NCBI GenBank assembly: GCA_023159155.1
Contig: JAJNNX010000064.1
Coordinates: forward strand, 255,501-319,500
Length of the DNA: 64,000 bases
From: Ustulina deusta
Taxonomy: Eukaryota; Ascomycota; Sordariomycetes; Xylariales; Xylariaceae
Direction: 5' to 3'
Shown here: one piece after another, positions 62,215 through 64,000 of the stretch
Position numbering within the stretch: the first letter of the stretch is position 1
How the letters are laid out: each line of letters opens with the position of its first letter
Notes under the pieces: generated by a model
The model's input: only the letters and a program-made list of their open reading frames with translations
Told to the model about the DNA's origin: nothing
Database searches by the model: none
Made by a program: the position numbers and the translations under genes

Positions 62215-63120
62215 CTACGGCCAAAGACCGTATTGCGGGACGACCGACTTACTGAATTTCTCGTCGTCTAGTTTGAGCAAGGAGAGAGCGTCTACTTCGC
62301 TAAACCAGAATGTTGAAAACTTGTCGCGATCATCTGGTATAGGCATGCGGGCCTCATCCCGCTCAACGCCGTCACATGGCTTGGCCGCATACCAATGGAT
62401 ATTTCGCCACGCTCCAGTTGCAGGGTCCGGGTCTGCCATAAATATATCAGCTACCCAAAGACTTTGAAATTGCCGGAAATGCATATGGGTCTGACATACT
62501 GGAAGTGTGTCAGTGCCGCGAAACTAAGATGAGTGTTGCTGGCGGCAAGACCGCTAGAAACAGCCAGCTGCTCCTAGCGTGCCAATAGCGAGAGTCTACC
62601 TCACTTACCACTCACTAACTCCAATCATCTCATTGCTAAGGCTGCTTGTGACCCCGGTACTCGGGTCTTCAGAGCCACATGTTTTCGCCCCTGTGGCGGT
62701 AGCTAGCCTGGGGGGCGTCGATCTAGATGGGAATCGAAGTCGTAGAGGACGAACAGCAATCCCCGTTTCTTCGGTCGTCTCGCGAATCGCCGCATCGAGG
62801 TATCCTTCGCCGATATCTTTGCGACCTTTCGGTAGCTGGTATATGCCGATCCTGTTGTTGTAAACGACGAGCACTTTCGGGCTGGGATCTTCTGCTTTGT
62901 TGATCGTGACTGTGCCGCAACTGACGATTATATCGTCTGATTTGTGGTAGCACCCTTGGTCTCTGATCTTCTCCCATACCTTTTCATCCTTCCAGTTGAC
63001 GGCATTGTTCCTAACCCAGATGCCTGTTCTTCTCAGTTCTTTACCCTTTTCGGCGGTCTTGGGGCGCACTCTTATCTTTGCAACTGCCATAGGGTTTCTT
63101 TCTGTTAATTTGCGGGCCAT
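62215..63120 (-). CDS. Nudix hydrolase
   Basis: Predicted 262-aa pyrophosphohydrolase acting on nucleoside-diphosphate-linked or diphosphoinositol substrates. Exons on the minus strand are 63120-62616 and 62498-62215, with a 117-bp intron (donor GTGAGT, acceptor CCAG); the join is in frame and reads NEMIGVI-CQTHMHF. The complete Nudix box occupies residues 99-121: GRKDIGEGYLDAAIRETTEE then TGI, matching G-x5-E-x7-R-E-x2-E-E-x-G-hydrophobic, preceded by the usual QLPKG. Exon 2 supplies the closing strands (LWVADIFMADPDP, FSTFWFSEVDALS). The start at 63120 has A at -3 and G at +4; a second in-frame ATG at 63090 is possible. The frame is open further up, but only from GTG. A loop rich in Ser/Thr/Pro (about residues 130-160) lengthens the domain. 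The substrate cannot be told from sequence. Confidence 0.9.
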
Positions 63121-64000
63121 ATTTGTGCTGTTAAGAAACTCGGAGGGCACATGACCACCCCAGACCCGAGGGAAAGCCCACGCTTTTATTCATGTCGTGG
63201 TCGACTGATATTTCTGACCGACTTTGGGGAAATGGCTCACCGGTCAGGTTACAGTCAAATATTTGCGCCGGTGAATAAGGGCCGTAAGCTAGACCCACGG
63301 AATACCGAATCATAATCAGGGACTGGACACTATCGTCATCTTCACTCCGCTGTCTTAATTGACCTGGGTACTCGTTTGGATTTTTATCGCTCTTCACTGG
63401 CAGGGGTTTGGTTGAGCGGCTCAAGTGAGCAGGGATACCCCTTGCACAAACCCTGCTTACCGGTCACTGTTAAACATGCAATTCTATAATCTTTCGGCTG
63501 CTTCATTTCTATAACCCAAGGGTACGGGTAGTTGTGTAGTAACTGCGACGGGGCCATTGGTGGATAATACTAAAATAATTTCTGATCTAGCAACGACATC
63601 ACGCATCACGCATCACGCATTTCACTGCCGAGCTGACAGTATAGTTGGTCCACCGATGTCGCCCAAGCGGCCTATGAAAATGAGGAGGCAGCCGCTTCAT
63701 ACTGTCCTCGAATCCATGTCACGCGGTCTATCAGGTGGTCCGTACTACTCGAGGAAAGGCAAGCCCTAAGCCTCTAACCGTCTCCTTGGGCATTCGCAAA
63801 TTGTCCCCGAGGACCATATAGTCTCGAGCCTAAAAACATCTTGACTGGATGCCGGAGGGTCACATGCCTCGACGCCCAATTGTGGAAACTTTGGATATGG
63901 CGCGTGATCGATAGCCCCGGCAACGGTATTTCTCCTTTGCCCGTGTGTTGTGGCTACTAGCAGATGAGTGTTTGTTCGGGACCCCTCCAGACAGTATCAA
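63121..64000. other. Intergenic region at the right end
   Basis: It contains the promoter side of the Nudix gene. Three tandem CATCACG units lie at 63597-63617. Open frames at 63131-63424 and 63557-63769 have no motif. Nothing else is supported. Confidence 0.45.

Overview
The window is nuclear DNA of a filamentous ascomycete (Pezizomycotina, probably a Sordariomycete). The evidence is spliced genes with short introns of about 50-180 bp bounded by GT...AG, a Zn2Cys6 regulator, an F-box/ankyrin protein, fungal transporters, EFR3 and ATP12, and a large AT-rich block in which transposon relics carry the C-to-T and G-to-A changes typical of repeat-induced point mutation (RIP). I cannot name the species.

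Layout. 1-29182 is ordinary DNA with wide intergenic gaps: a Zn2Cys6 transcription factor (3041-4274, +), tRNA-Gly(GCC) (8584-8654, -), an F-box-like/ankyrin protein (9031-11957, +), an NCS1 purine/cytosine permease (13666-15416, +) convergent with a GABA/amino-acid permease (15999-18004, -), then EFR3 (23074-26511, +) and the mitochondrial F1 assembly factor ATP12 (27138-28349, +). I worked out exon structures for all spliced genes; they are in the entries. 57153-64000 is ordinary again: a conserved fungal protein of unknown function (57871-59283, +), a dienelactone hydrolase-family protein (59817-60810, -) and a Nudix hydrolase (62215-63120, -).

Between them lies a 28-kb AT island that can be resolved into insertions with defined ends. 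A minus-strand Ty1/copia element (29188-36583) has 244-bp LTRs and a 5-bp target duplication (CCAAT). Sixteen bases later a 20.5-kb unit (36613-57144) begins, bounded by 40-bp terminal inverted repeats (39/40 identical) and an 8-bp duplication ACCTAGGT. Inside it are a plus-strand Ty3/gypsy element (40630-46674) whose RNase H can still be read through the RIP changes, two 269-bp solo LTRs that escaped RIP and have perfect 5-bp target duplications, a small element pair with a natural empty site, and a perfect 9-bp minisatellite of 56 units. About 16 kb of its core is almost pure A+T.

Function. The genes form no obvious single pathway. The two nitrogen-compound transporters are neighbours and may share nitrogen control; EFR3 (plasma-membrane PI4-kinase scaffold) and ATP12 (F1-ATPase assembly) are housekeeping genes marking conserved chromosome next to the island. 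The strongest candidate for something undescribed is the 20.5-kb TIR-bounded unit: its ends are clear, but I could not assign it a transposase family.
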